Shown one piece after another: positions 7,955 through 16,978 of a stretch of DNA of 18,278 nucleotides. Under the pieces are notes generated by a model, which saw only the letters and a program-made list of their open reading frames with translations, searched no databases and was not told the DNA's origin. The translations under genes and the position numbers were made by a program. Position 1 is the stretch's first letter; each line of letters starts with the position of its first letter. Source of the DNA: Methyloceanibacter sp. GTDB taxonomy: Bacteria > Pseudomonadota > Alphaproteobacteria > Rhizobiales > Methyloligellaceae. The stretch is taken from positions 1 through 18,278 of the forward strand of contig JAENXG010000016.1 of NCBI GenBank assembly GCA_016649675.1, read 5' to 3'.

Positions 7955-8746
7955 ATGATTTTGCGCCTGAAGAACTTCACCATCGTCGAGCAAGTGGTTC
8001 TCGCGCTTTCCCTCGTCCTCTTGGGCTTTCTCCTGTTCGATCCGTTCATGCTCGAGCGGGCGAGGGTGCTTGACCCAGAGGCGCGGACGGCCTTCAAAGC
8101 GGTCACCAATATCGGTAGATCGAACTGGATGCTGATCCCCACCGGGGCGGCCATCGCGCTTGCCCTCGTGCTGCGCCGTCGGCATGTCGGCTTCAGGAAC
8201 GCAGCCGGCTATGGTCTGATCGCAAGCACGATCGGCTTCGTCTTCGTGAGCGTGGGCGGGGCAGGCCTCGTCGCCACTCTTACGAAGAACATCCTCGGCA
8301 GGGCGCGGCCGAAGCTGTTCGACACGATGGGCCCGTTCGAGTTCAAGCTGTTTGCCTTTTCGCCCGACTATGCATCCCTTCCTTCCGGCCACGCCACCAA
8401 CATCTTCGCGTTTGCCACCGTCATCGCCATGCTCTGGCCGCGCGGGAAGGTGCTGCTCTACACGGTGGCGTTCTGGATCGCGGCAAGCCGGGTCCTGATC
8501 GGCGAGCATTACTTTACCGACGCTGTGCTCGGCGCGATCCTCGGGACGGTTGTTCCCTATTTCGTGCGGGACCGGTTCGCCGCTCGCCGCTGGCTGTTCG
8601 AGCGAACGCCTGACGGCGGTTACAAGATACGCGGGGCCCGTACCCAGCGCTGGCTTGGGTGGCCAAAGCCCGCAGCATCGTCCTTTGGGAACACGCAGCT
8701 TTTCGGCACGAGCAGTGGCAAATCGGAAGCCATGGGCGGGGACTGA
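7955..8746 (+). CDS. PAP2 family phosphatase, possible lipid A phosphatase
   Basis: A 263-aa multi-pass membrane phosphatase of the PAP2 type. The three signature motifs are complete: K111-x6-RP (KNILGRARP), PSGH (143-146), and SR-x5-H-x3-D (SRVLIGEHYFTD, 178-189). Membrane segments surround them, and a hydrophilic tail of about 55 residues follows. LpxE- and LpxF-like enzymes of this family remove the 1- or 4'-phosphate of lipid A in alphaproteobacteria; undecaprenyl-diphosphate phosphatase activity is the alternative. Placement behind a GT2 and LAB_N gene favours lipid A or a polyprenyl lipid. Start is uncertain: a TTG at 7937 in the same frame would add six residues and has GAG just upstream. 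It begins about 37 bases after LAB_N, consistent with one operon. Confidence 0.86.
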   Translation: MILRLKNFTIVEQVVLALSLVLLGFLLFDPFMLERARVLDPEARTAFKAVTNIGRSNWMLIPTGAAIALALVLRRRHVGFRNAAGYGLIASTIGFVFVSVGGAGLVATLTKNILGRARPKLFDTMGPFEFKLFAFSPDYASLPSGHATNIFAFATVIAMLWPRGKVLLYTVAFWIAASRVLIGEHYFTDAVLGAILGTVVPYFVRDRFAARRWLFERTPDGGYKIRGARTQRWLGWPKPAASSFGNTQLFGTSSGKSEAMGGD

Positions 8747-8895
8747 ACTCATGGCCTTTTCGATCGTTTCGGTGCCGATCGAGGCTCGGCCGAGCCCGCC
8801 TGGCTGCTGCCAGATTAAAGAGTTCACAAATGCGCCGCGAAGGCCCATATAAGGGGCAGCGCACGCGGCTGATGGCCGGCCGCGGGAAGCCGCTC

Positions 8896-8923
8896 TTCAC
8901 ATCTTCCTCGAACCTGCTATAGG
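8896..8923 (+). promoter_or_regulatory. Candidate promoter of tRNA-fMet
   Basis: TTCACA (8896-8901) and TATAGG (8918-8923) are separated by 16 bases and lie about 40 bases before the tRNA. A GC-rich stretch (CCGGCCCCCC) follows the -10, as expected for a growth-rate-controlled stable RNA promoter. The rest of the gap from 8747 holds a 14-base palindrome, GGCTCGGCCGAGCC (8783-8796), of unknown meaning, and no gene. Confidence 0.5.
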
Positions 8924-8962
8924 TTCCGGCCCCCCATCGCAGGGGGACCACGGTTGAATTGA

Positions 8963-10627
<1,665 letters not shown>

Positions 10628-10629
10628 GA

Positions 10630-11691
10630 TCAGCTCTCCCTTCTAGCTTGCACCGGACGAAGCTTGGCGCGCTTTTTTGCAAGGTGTGACGCGAATCGAC
10701 GGCTCGCTTCTATGGATCGGGCGAGATTGTAATGCCGCTCGCCAGTGGCGAGAGAGACGTGCTGCAGCACGCCCGGAATCAGGCCGATCTGGGTGGGAGC
10801 ATCGATTGCAAGGAAGGTATGAGCCGCACGCCGGAAGTCGTGCAGACCCATGGCTTTACCAAACTTCGCCAGGGTCCGCGAATGGAGGATGTCAAAAATT
10901 CGGCAAGCGGTGAGGGGGCCTCCTTTGTTGGAGGCCCAAAGACCGTCATGATGGCGGCGACCAACGAGCCGAGGACGGATCGCATTAAAATAATGGGTGA
11001 AATAGGGGACAATCGCTTCGGGCACCCGGAAGCTCTCGGCCCGCCTGGATTTAGTATCCTCAGGATAAAGCAGAATGCTCATTCCAGCATGGTCGAACTC
11101 AATATGTCGGCTCACGGTCAGGGCCGCAAAGCTTCGGCGACGGATAATCCAGAGGCTGAGCAGCACCAACATGAGCCCATCACGGTATTGGCGATCTGCC
11201 ATCTTGTTGCTCGGCAGTCTTGTAGCTTCCTCCATGAGCTCGATTCCGAAATCGAGCGTGTGCCAGCCGGGGACCAGGCGGTTGTATCGATCCTCAGGTT
11301 TGGCGCGAGTTGCGAGTCGCCTCCTAATCGAAGCTAGCCAGCGCCAATCGAGCTCGGGTGCGATCAGGCGTGCGGCAGCATATAGATGAGCTACAGACAT
11401 GGCCACCGTGGTCGATCTGACCTCCGCCTCGATGTGCTCGACAAAGGCGCGCACCCGCTCGGGCGTAATGCGCTCGGTTGGCCGCTTCAGAAGATCGGCC
11501 GAATACTCCTCCGATATAAAGCCTAGCCACCGCCGGTAGCTGGTCGTGATCATCCTGCGCCAGCCACTTGAGTGGTGAGCGCCGGGACCACGGCTCTCAT
11601 CGAATATGTCGCCCGGTTCGTAGGCACGCTCGAAGGCCTTTTGGTCGTCCGCGGGCCATTGCTCGAGCGGCAAATGTTTCAGCTTGCGCAT
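10630..11691 (-). CDS. Tyrosine recombinase/integrase (353 aa)
   Basis: A tyrosine recombinase whose catalytic set can be read: an arginine in WIIRRRSFAAL (R184-R186), K214 in EDTKSRR, H284-x-x-R287 in LHDFRRAAHT, H311 in LQHVS, and the nucleophile Y321 in GERHYN. Residues 1-150 form a helical core-binding domain starting near TSYRRWLGFI. Such enzymes cut and rejoin DNA one strand at a time. It sits between the larger tyrosine recombinase and the serine recombinase. AGAAAGGA within the final codons of the upstream gene serves as its ribosome binding site, four bases separate stop and start, and the three proteins are thus probably made together. The first-Arg region is less typical (IIRRRS instead of GLR), so activity is likely but not certain. 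Confidence 0.86.
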   Translation of the reverse strand: MRKLKHLPLEQWPADDQKAFERAYEPGDIFDESRGPGAHHSSGWRRMITTSYRRWLGFISEEYSADLLKRPTERITPERVRAFVEHIEAEVRSTTVAMSVAHLYAAARLIAPELDWRWLASIRRRLATRAKPEDRYNRLVPGWHTLDFGIELMEEATRLPSNKMADRQYRDGLMLVLLSLWIIRRRSFAALTVSRHIEFDHAGMSILLYPEDTKSRRAESFRVPEAIVPYFTHYFNAIRPRLVGRRHHDGLWASNKGGPLTACRIFDILHSRTLAKFGKAMGLHDFRRAAHTFLAIDAPTQIGLIPGVLQHVSLATGERHYNLARSIEASRRFASHLAKKRAKLRPVQARRES

Positions 11692-11695
11692 AAGT

Positions 11696-13414
11696 CTATC
11701 CTTTCTTGGTTTTGGGCATGCGTTGCCGCTTGCGCTTGAGTATCAGCGCGTCCCGCTGCTGAAAGAGAAAGCGGTTATAGGCGCGGCTGGCGCGCCGGCT
11801 CGCCGAGCCGACGTAGATCCGCGTCGTCTTGGTGTAAGCGTGACCGAGCAAGGCTCTGGCGCTTTCCGTGTCCTCCGGATTTTCATCGAGGTACGACGCC
11901 CCGGCGAGATGACGGAACTGGTGCACTGTCATATGGATGCCGAGCAGGTCGGCGATCACGCGGGTGATCTGAACCGTGATGGTTTTCTGATCTTTTCTGA
12001 TGCCTTTCCTGGTGACAAACAAATCGCCGTTCACATCGGCATTGAGGCGGGTGAGGATGTGACGGCGATACCAGCGAAGTCGCCGGGCCACGTCGTCCGG
12101 GACTTCGGCGTTGAAGTCCTCTCTGCCACCCTTCATCTCAATCTTAGGAATGTGGAGAAGCAGTCGCCCCCTGGGGCCGTCGGGCTCAACGAAATGTCGC
12201 TGCCAATTCAACCGACTCAGATTTTGAGGCCTGAGCGGGATCGCCAGCTGGAAATCGATCGCGACCGCAACCTGGGCTCTGACGAAATCAAATTTGCCCT
12301 CGGCCAATGCTTTTGCCACGTCGGCAACCAGCCGCTCAGGCAAGAATAGGAGCTCGGCCCTGAGCCGATCGGATTCGAATTGGCGCAGGAACGCCTTGTT
12401 CTTGGCGGTGAGCTCGAATGGGATGGAGGGAAGTTTGCGGGCGATCCGCTTTAGCTGGGTGATCTGCTCCTGGGAAGCTCCGACATAGTGGTCGGCAGCC
12501 TGGATGAGGGTCTTGGCTAGCCCCACCACGAAGGCATTCGGCTGTCCCTTCGCGCGGTCGAGGTAATGACGGAGAACTGTCTTGAACCGCTCCCGCTCTA
12601 CTAAGGCCGAGAGGGAGGTGATCTCCTCAATCGGCACGCCACTCTCGACCAGAACAGACGCAGCAAGACGGAGATGGACTTTCTGCTGCCGAAGGGTGCT
12701 TGCGGCTAGAGGGCGGCTAGGGGCATTTGGCCTCTCATCAAACGGATCGGCATTAGCCCGCATGGCGAGATAAGCCTCAGCGTCGGCGCGGAAGCTCTCT
12801 GGTAAATCGCCCCATTGAAGCCGTTTGGCAGGAGCCTTGAACGACAGCAGCTTGAGCTTCGCCTTGGGCCAAGTCGCAACTTGCTCGCTGGCTGCGTTCC
12901 ACAACCGCGGCGTTTGCCGAACAATGTCACGAGGCTTGGGGCACAGGGTCCTATGCTCCAGCCAATGGAGAAAGCGCTGGACCAGAGCATCGTCCACATC
13001 GTCGGGATAAATATTCTGGGCCGCGCACCAATTGCAAAAGGACGCCAAGCCGTTCGAGAGTGCCTTATCTCCTGAAATGGCCTGCACCAAAGTCGCCCAA
13101 GCCGGATGCCGTGCCGCGGAGCCCGCATGGTTCGGATCGAGAACTCCGGCGAGCCTGAGCTCCATGCGAAAGCGGCTGAGCAAGTTGGCCCAGGTCTTGG
13201 CGGTAATGCCGTGGGCGGCAGGGCGGATCTTGCTCAGCATCGCCCTTACGCTCGGCGCGTCGGCCGGTACGGATGCCGGTGCCACGCCTGCCATGGTGCA
13301 GATTCGCTCAGTCGCCGACTTGCCGATCCACGGCCGTCGTTCGGCAGGGCTGGCGATGTTCGCGAACTGCATCACCTCTTCGAGGGTGGTTGGAGTTTTG
13401 TGGTCATTGGCCAT
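11696..13414 (-). CDS. Large tyrosine recombinase (572 aa)
   Basis: A long tyrosine recombinase. The C-terminal catalytic domain has R395 (IPLRPQNLSRL), K428 (IEMKGG), H498-x-x-R501 (VHQFRHLAG), H525 (LLGHAYTKTT) and nucleophile Y534 (RIYVGS), followed by a basic tail (KRKRQRMPKTKKG). About 370 residues precede the catalytic domain, roughly twice the usual length, and probably hold extra DNA-binding or partner-binding helices. The ATG at 13414 was chosen because AGAAGGA lies nine bases before it; the open frame reaches 13468. It is first in the recombinase trio. Large N-terminal regions are also seen in TnpB of Tn554 and in recombinases that work in sets, which suggests that it acts with its neighbour, though this is inference. 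Confidence 0.88.
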   Translation of the reverse strand: MANDHKTPTTLEEVMQFANIASPAERRPWIGKSATERICTMAGVAPASVPADAPSVRAMLSKIRPAAHGITAKTWANLLSRFRMELRLAGVLDPNHAGSAARHPAWATLVQAISGDKALSNGLASFCNWCAAQNIYPDDVDDALVQRFLHWLEHRTLCPKPRDIVRQTPRLWNAASEQVATWPKAKLKLLSFKAPAKRLQWGDLPESFRADAEAYLAMRANADPFDERPNAPSRPLAASTLRQQKVHLRLAASVLVESGVPIEEITSLSALVERERFKTVLRHYLDRAKGQPNAFVVGLAKTLIQAADHYVGASQEQITQLKRIARKLPSIPFELTAKNKAFLRQFESDRLRAELLFLPERLVADVAKALAEGKFDFVRAQVAVAIDFQLAIPLRPQNLSRLNWQRHFVEPDGPRGRLLLHIPKIEMKGGREDFNAEVPDDVARRLRWYRRHILTRLNADVNGDLFVTRKGIRKDQKTITVQITRVIADLLGIHMTVHQFRHLAGASYLDENPEDTESARALLGHAYTKTTRIYVGSASRRASRAYNRFLFQQRDALILKRKRQRMPKTKKG

Positions 13415-13529
13415 TGGTTTTTTCCTTCTAGTTGGCCACTGGTGACAGAGAGTGACAGGCGGTGCCATTCGGGACTACATCTATACCATACATGGAACGT
13501 GTCCTTGCACTAAGCTTTCCCGATAGTGT

Positions 13530-13539
13530 GGTAATTACC
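13530..13539. promoter_or_regulatory. Palindrome GGTAATTACC upstream of the recombinase trio
   Basis: A perfect ten-base palindrome in the AT-rich gap (13415-13551) between the excisionase-like gene and the large tyrosine recombinase. It could be an operator or recombinase arm site. On the minus strand the gap also has a TATAGA-like element further down (about 13483-13488), which could start a separate recombinase transcript. Confidence 0.3.
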
Positions 13540-13551
13540 TGATTATTCCTG

Positions 13552-13761
13552 TTATTCGTCGTCATCCTCCGTGTCTTCCTCGGTGACCGCAGATAGGGGT
13601 GCGAGCAAGCGTTCAAGGTCCGCTCTTGCCACGAGCCTGGCGCCGCCGAGCTTGGCGGAGGGGATGATCTCGTCGACGATCCAGCGCCGGACCGTCCTGA
13701 GCGACATCCCTGTAAGCCGAACGATGTCGGGGGCACGCAGATACTCCCTGCCGTCCTTCAT
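13552..13761 (-). CDS. Excisionase/AlpA-like HTH DNA-binding protein (69 aa)
   Basis: A 69-aa protein with a MerR-like winged helix-turn-helix: YLRAPDIVRLTGMSLRTVRR (7-26), then WIVDEIIPSAKLGGARLVAR and an RADLERLL helix, with a very acidic end (EEDTEDDDE). This is the layout of HTH_17 excisionases, which bend DNA to steer integrases to excision, and of AlpA-type regulators. The ATG at 13761 is used; GGAG lies eight bases upstream and the start overlaps the stop of the preceding small gene (ATGA). The longer frame to 13800 would read through that gene. It is probably the recombination directionality factor for one or more of the three recombinases downstream. Confidence 0.8.
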   Translation of the reverse strand: MKDGREYLRAPDIVRLTGMSLRTVRRWIVDEIIPSAKLGGARLVARADLERLLAPLSAVTEEDTEDDDE

Positions 13762-13925
13762 CTCGGCTTCTCCGGAAGGGGGAGGGGCGGTGTGGGGCAA
13801 TCGCCTTCAGGATGCCGGTCAGCCCATTCGCGCGCGGCTTGCCGAGCAAGCAGGCGCACAATGCCGATTAGCGCGGCTGGTGCCGAACTGGCGGTCTTCT
13901 TGGTATCTGGGCGAGCATGGCTCAT
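13758..13925 (-). CDS. Small basic hypothetical protein (55 aa) of the element
   Basis: A short minus-strand frame begins MSHARPDTKKTASS, continues with APAALIGIVRLLARQAAREW (15-34), and ends PLPEKPR. Its TGA overlaps the ATG of the excisionase-like gene as ATGA, which is typical of real coupled genes. The VRLLARQAAREW helix resembles small proteins that I recall next to integrases in Hyphomicrobiales islands; I cannot verify this by search. It has no membrane segment. No good Shine-Dalgarno is seen and a hairpin (CCCGG/CCGGG, 13928-13947) covers the region just upstream of the ATG. Function unknown. Confidence 0.6.
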   Translation of the reverse strand: MSHARPDTKKTASSAPAALIGIVRLLARQAAREWADRHPEGDCPTPPLPLPEKPR

Positions 13926-13957
13926 AACCCGGATGTAAGAAGCCGGGCGAATACCAA
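13900..13957. repeat. Nested inverted repeats upstream of the excisionase genes
   Basis: TTGGTAT (13900-13906) is the reverse complement of ATACCAA (13951-13957), and inside it CCCGG (13928-13932) pairs with CCGGG (13943-13947). The nest spans the start codon of the 55-aa gene and has no T tract in the right place to be a terminator. It could be an operator or a recombinase binding region. Confidence 0.4.
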
Positions 13958-13975
13958 AAAAATGGGGAATCGAAT

Positions 13976-14674
13976 CTATTTTTGACGGCGAGCGTCCGTC
14001 AAAATGGCTCGGACTCGGTCTCGCAAGGATTCAATGCCAAACGGCTCGCCCTCGGCGTCTAGCGGTTTGCTCGCGGCCTCCAAGAAACGAATGAACGGAC
14101 CAGCGGCTTTGCCGCGATCAGGCCCGACGGCGATGACCGAAGCGCGCGGGTCCTTCCCCGTGATCTTCTTGTAGATCGGCATCATTGCGGCGATCCAGTT
14201 GTTCACGGCAGGCTTGCCGTGACGGCCCTTTGGCACGATGAGCTCCCCAATTCGAACGGCTTCTTCGTCGGCCTTGCCGGCATGTCGCTCGATTTCCCTG
14301 GTAGCATCGACAGCCTCGAGGACCTCCACCAGTCGCCCAACCCGCGCTGTGGCCCATATGACCTCATCCTCAGTCCCATCGTCCGCGGATGCGAGAAATT
14401 CCAGGAGTGCGATTGGTCCCGGACCGTCTGCTGCCTGCCTGGGATCATAAACTTCGAGGTGTCTGAGCAGTTTCCGCGCATCGTTGGCGATCTGTGTCAT
14501 TCTCTTGCTCATGTTGGAAGGCGCGACGCGGCCAGGCGCCTTTGGCGCCCTGCAATCCTGGCGATACCAAAGCGCTGCAGCTTCAAAGCTCTTTTCATGT
14601 TGCATGACGTCGGCGACGTCCTTGCCGATTGCCGCCGCAATCCGTTCAAAGTCCTCTCTGGAGTATGTCGCCAT
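13976..14674 (-). CDS. Hypothetical protein (232 aa), probable element gene
   Basis: A 232-aa soluble protein that I do not recognise by name. The N-terminal half is helical (YSREDFERIAAAIG; MSKRMTQIANDARKLLRHLE). The C-terminal half has NNWIAAMMPIYKKITGKDPR and GPFIRFLEAASKPL, a pattern I associate with unnamed proteins beside integrases in alphaproteobacterial islands and prophages (memory, unverified). The ATG at 14674 has AGAG just upstream. It is the first gene of the minus-strand run leading to the recombinases, with 50 bases to the small gene after it. Codon and base use are close to the recombinases. No catalytic motif was seen. Confidence 0.65.
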   Translation of the reverse strand: MATYSREDFERIAAAIGKDVADVMQHEKSFEAAALWYRQDCRAPKAPGRVAPSNMSKRMTQIANDARKLLRHLEVYDPRQAADGPGPIALLEFLASADDGTEDEVIWATARVGRLVEVLEAVDATREIERHAGKADEEAVRIGELIVPKGRHGKPAVNNWIAAMMPIYKKITGKDPRASVIAVGPDRGKAAGPFIRFLEAASKPLDAEGEPFGIESLRDRVRAILTDARRQK

Positions 14675-14763
14675 GATCTCTAGCCGGGAGGGAGGGGGAG
14701 GGGTTCTGCACGCGCCTGCGAATCACCCACATAGTACGCCCAGCTGCTGAACGCAGGGGTTCA

Positions 14764-14782
14764 TGGGTAACAGGTGGGTAAC
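14764..14782. repeat. Two direct copies of TGGGTAAC
   Basis: TGGGTAAC at 14764-14771 and 14775-14782, an 11-base period. It lies in the 188-base gap (14675-14862) between the element's last recognised gene and the metallophosphoesterase remnant. This could be a protein-binding site or a leftover transposon end. Otherwise I see nothing in the gap except a purine-rich run just after 14680. Confidence 0.35.
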
Positions 14783-14862
14783 GCTCGGGCGAAAAGTGGT
14801 GGCGCACTCGACGGCGTGTCCCAAGCAGAGTCGGATCGTGCTTGGCCAAATGATGCCCGCAA

Positions 14863-15405
14863 TCAAATAGCTGCGTCCCCAGCCTTCCCCCTGGCGGCAA
14901 CGTCCGGCATCTTCTTCGTCTTCGGCCCGCGTATCACGACCGGCCCTTCGATCAGATGCGGACTTAATGGCGACTTGGGGATCACCTCGGGCTCGTTCTG
15001 GTCTCCTTTCTTGCGGGCCGGGTTCCATTGCCAGTCGCGCCGCTCCGGTGGCCGGTCGATGGCTATTGGATAGATCGTAAGTTCGTCGCCTTTGATGCGC
15101 AGCCGCAGAAAGTGGCGGTAACGACCAAGCCTCATGGCGCTGAAGGCGTCGTTATCGTGGATCCCGGAGATCCTGCAGGCCAGCAGCAGATAGATGCCCC
15201 ACACGAATCCGCCGGCGATACCGCCGATGAGGATTATCTCGGTCGCGAACAGAAAAAAGAAGCTCAGCGTCCCCGGAAAAAACCACCCCGGCAGCCAGTT
15301 ACCGATTCCAGTATGCGCCAGAATCCAGGCGGCGGCAGGCGGCAGCAGACTGACGAGCGTGAGCATCAGTCCCATGTGTACGATGGCATGAGCAGAGCCG
15401 AGCGC
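14863..15405 (-). pseudogene. Membrane metallophosphoesterase, C-terminal remnant
   Basis: This remnant has two or three membrane segments (HMGLMLTLVSLLPPAAAWIL; FFLFATEIILIGGIAGG) followed by a soluble tail: GIHDNDAFSAMRLGRYRHF, LRLRIKGDELTIYPIAIDR, and SPHLIEGPVVIRG. That order matches, from memory, the C-terminal third of a family of membrane-attached calcineurin-like metallophosphoesterases. The catalytic N-terminal part, with its metal-binding Asp/His/Asn motifs, is absent. Recognisable family sequence stops near 15399 (GSAHAIVHMG); the frame continues to 15504 but that part is antisense to the HNH remnant. It is therefore a 5'-truncated gene joined head-to-head to another truncated gene. 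The stop at 14863 seems natural. Confidence 0.62.
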
Positions 15406-15813
15406 CCATTCATCACAGCCTATGACGGCCGCTGCGCCGTGTCGCGGCTGCCTGAACCGTTGCTGCTCGATGCGGCCCACATTGTCGCGGACAAGGACGA
15501 GCAACTCGGCCAGCCAATAGTGTCGAACGGCATCCCGCTCTCAAAACTGCATCATGCTGCGTTTGACGCTCACCTGATCGGCATCGACCCGGATTTTCGT
15601 CTTCACGTTTCCGAACGGTTGCTCGCGCTGAACGATGGACCGGTGCTCGAGGCGCTGAAGCAACTGAATGGCGCGACCATCCATCTACCGAGCCGCGTCA
15701 AGGACCTGCCGGATCGTGATCGACTTGATCTGCGGTTCGAGAGGTTCAAGGCAGTTACCTTAAGGCAAATGAGGTTGGGCTCAGGTGTCGTTGAATCAAA
15801 GGGGAAGGGTTGA
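15406..15813 (+). pseudogene. HNH endonuclease, C-terminal remnant
   Basis: About 134 residues of an HNH nuclease: FITAYDGRCAVSRLPEPLLL, DAAHIVADKDEQLGQP, NGIPLSKLHHAAFDAHLIG, DPDFRLHVSERLL, HLPSRVKDLPDRDRLDLRF. The HNH residues are visible (AAH, then N and HH with a downstream D). In the family this domain is the C-terminal half of a protein of roughly 300 residues, often annotated as a restriction endonuclease. Here the N-terminal half is missing; the frame upstream of about 15406 is antisense to the metallophosphoesterase remnant. An ATG at 15388 could start a short product containing the HNH domain. Its stop is three bases before the phosphatase gene. Confidence 0.75.
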
Positions 15814-15816
15814 GGG

Positions 15817-16471
15817 ATGAGCGACAAGCTCAATTTGGGCTCCGTTAATGGGCACGCGGTTGGTTTAATTCTCAAAGAGGCTGTCCGGCGAGCGATGGTG
15901 GCGATCCGCAACGAGTGTCTGGTGTTTGAGGCGCATCTGAAGGAGAGCCATGGCGGCACTATGGATGATGTCTTTACCTCTGCTGATCGTAAGGCGCAGG
16001 ACGTTTATCTCCGCGCCATCACTGAATGCTTTCCCAACTGCGGCATCGTTGCCGAGGAGGATAAACTGCAGCTTTCGCCTAAGAATGGCTGTGAGGCGTT
16101 CATAAGCGTAGACCCCATTGGACGGCACCAAAGCCTTTGTGTGGCGTCAGTCGCATGGTGTCGGCACCATGATCGCTCTCGTCTGTGGCGATGAGGTCGT
16201 CTCCGCCTACATCGGAGACGTAAACACCTTCGAGATATACGGGTACCGGCCAGAGTCCGATACAGTTTGGCGCATCACAGATCTCGATACTTATTACGAG
16301 AAGCTCAAGCAGGGCGGCGGCGAAGAACTCTCAAGTAAATATATCCTGTTGCGTGATCGTGAAAGCGCGAGCCTCCGATATGTGGCGGTCGCTTCTCGTA
16401 TGATGTACGGGATCCACATCAGCCGTGAGCTTGAAATCTCCCAGCCAGGCTTCCTGCCAGAAGCACAATAG
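15817..16471 (+). pseudogene. Inositol monophosphatase family gene, frameshifted and 3'-truncated
   Basis: Two consecutive frames encode one protein of the IMPase/FBPase fold. The first (15817-about 16120) has VFTSADRKAQDVYLRAI and the metal-binding GIVAEED, and ends FISVDPI. The canonical metal motif DPIDGTKAF then continues only in the next frame, because one extra G is present at 16120/16121. The second frame continues QSHGVGTMIALVCGDEVVSA and DVNTFEIYGYRP to about 16430. The expected last part of the fold, including the late GxWDxxP-like metal ligand region, is missing, replaced by a short unrelated tail. The ATG at 15817 has a purine-rich GGGAAGGG upstream. Sequencing error could explain the frameshift but not the missing 3' end. 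Confidence 0.78.
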
Positions 16472-16480
16472 GGGTGAGAT

Positions 16481-16978
16481 GGCGAGTTCCATCGTGAGCC
16501 CTGCAATTACCGCATCACCGGTGCTGTGACCATGCATCCCAACGATCAACTTCAGATGATCGATGTCGACGAGCAACATCGTACAGCTCGCGGCGGCGCT
16601 TGCCAGGGCCGTGTTCACCGAGTCCTTGGCACCGCGACGGTTGAGCAGGCCGGTCAAATCATCGCGAGTGGCCCTGTAATAGAGCGCCCGCATGCGGCGC
16701 TGCAGATCGCCGTAGTATAGAGCCACGAGGAAGCCGATGAGCAAGGCTGCCAGCACCGCGACTGCCAGGGATCCGGCTTCGATAACGCGGAAACGGGCTT
16801 CTTCCGCGAGGTAGTACTGCATATCGAAATCAACGCCGACAAAGCCGCTGTAGCCACCTCGGCTGTCGTAGATCGGCACATGCGAGGTGAGGAAATAGCC
16901 GTAGTCGTCGTGCTCATAGTTCGGCAGTGACCTCCTCACGGCACCGGGCGCCGCTTTGCCTGAATAGATTAGGCTGCC
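16481..16978 (-). pseudogene. Membrane diguanylate cyclase, internal fragment
   Basis: An internal piece of a sensor diguanylate cyclase. It starts with the end of a periplasmic sensing domain (DDYGYFLTSHVPIYDSRGGY, GFVGVDFDMQYYL), then one membrane helix (LAVAVLAALLIGFLVALYYG), then the beginning of a GGDEF domain (DDLTGLLNRRGA, LLVDIDHLKLI, HGHSTGDAVI). It stops before the GGDEF signature and catalytic loop. Upstream, the readable frame reaches only 16978 (a stop at 16979-16981), so the first part of the sensor domain is absent too. The 5' edge abuts, and slightly overlaps, the stop of the YciE-like gene. It cannot make cyclic di-GMP. Confidence 0.8.

Noticed and set aside
13919..13929. GGCTCATAACC, an 11-base direct match to the anticodon arm of tRNA-fMet (8993-9003), as a second attachment site
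   Set aside because: The sequence after it does not continue into a tRNA 3' half, as a displaced attachment site should. It contains the start codon of the 55-aa gene. An 11-base match to some part of a tRNA in several kb is not improbable by chance. Kept as a weak alternative.
15028..15405. Front part of the 261-codon plus-strand frame as the N-terminus of the HNH protein
   Set aside because: It is antisense to the metallophosphoesterase remnant, is Arg/Gln/Pro-rich and unlike any HNH N-terminus. Only the part after about 15406 is HNH-like.
16331..16480. C-terminal extension of the diguanylate cyclase frame
   Set aside because: After MELA the translation is antisense to the phosphatase remnant and has no GGDEF sequence.
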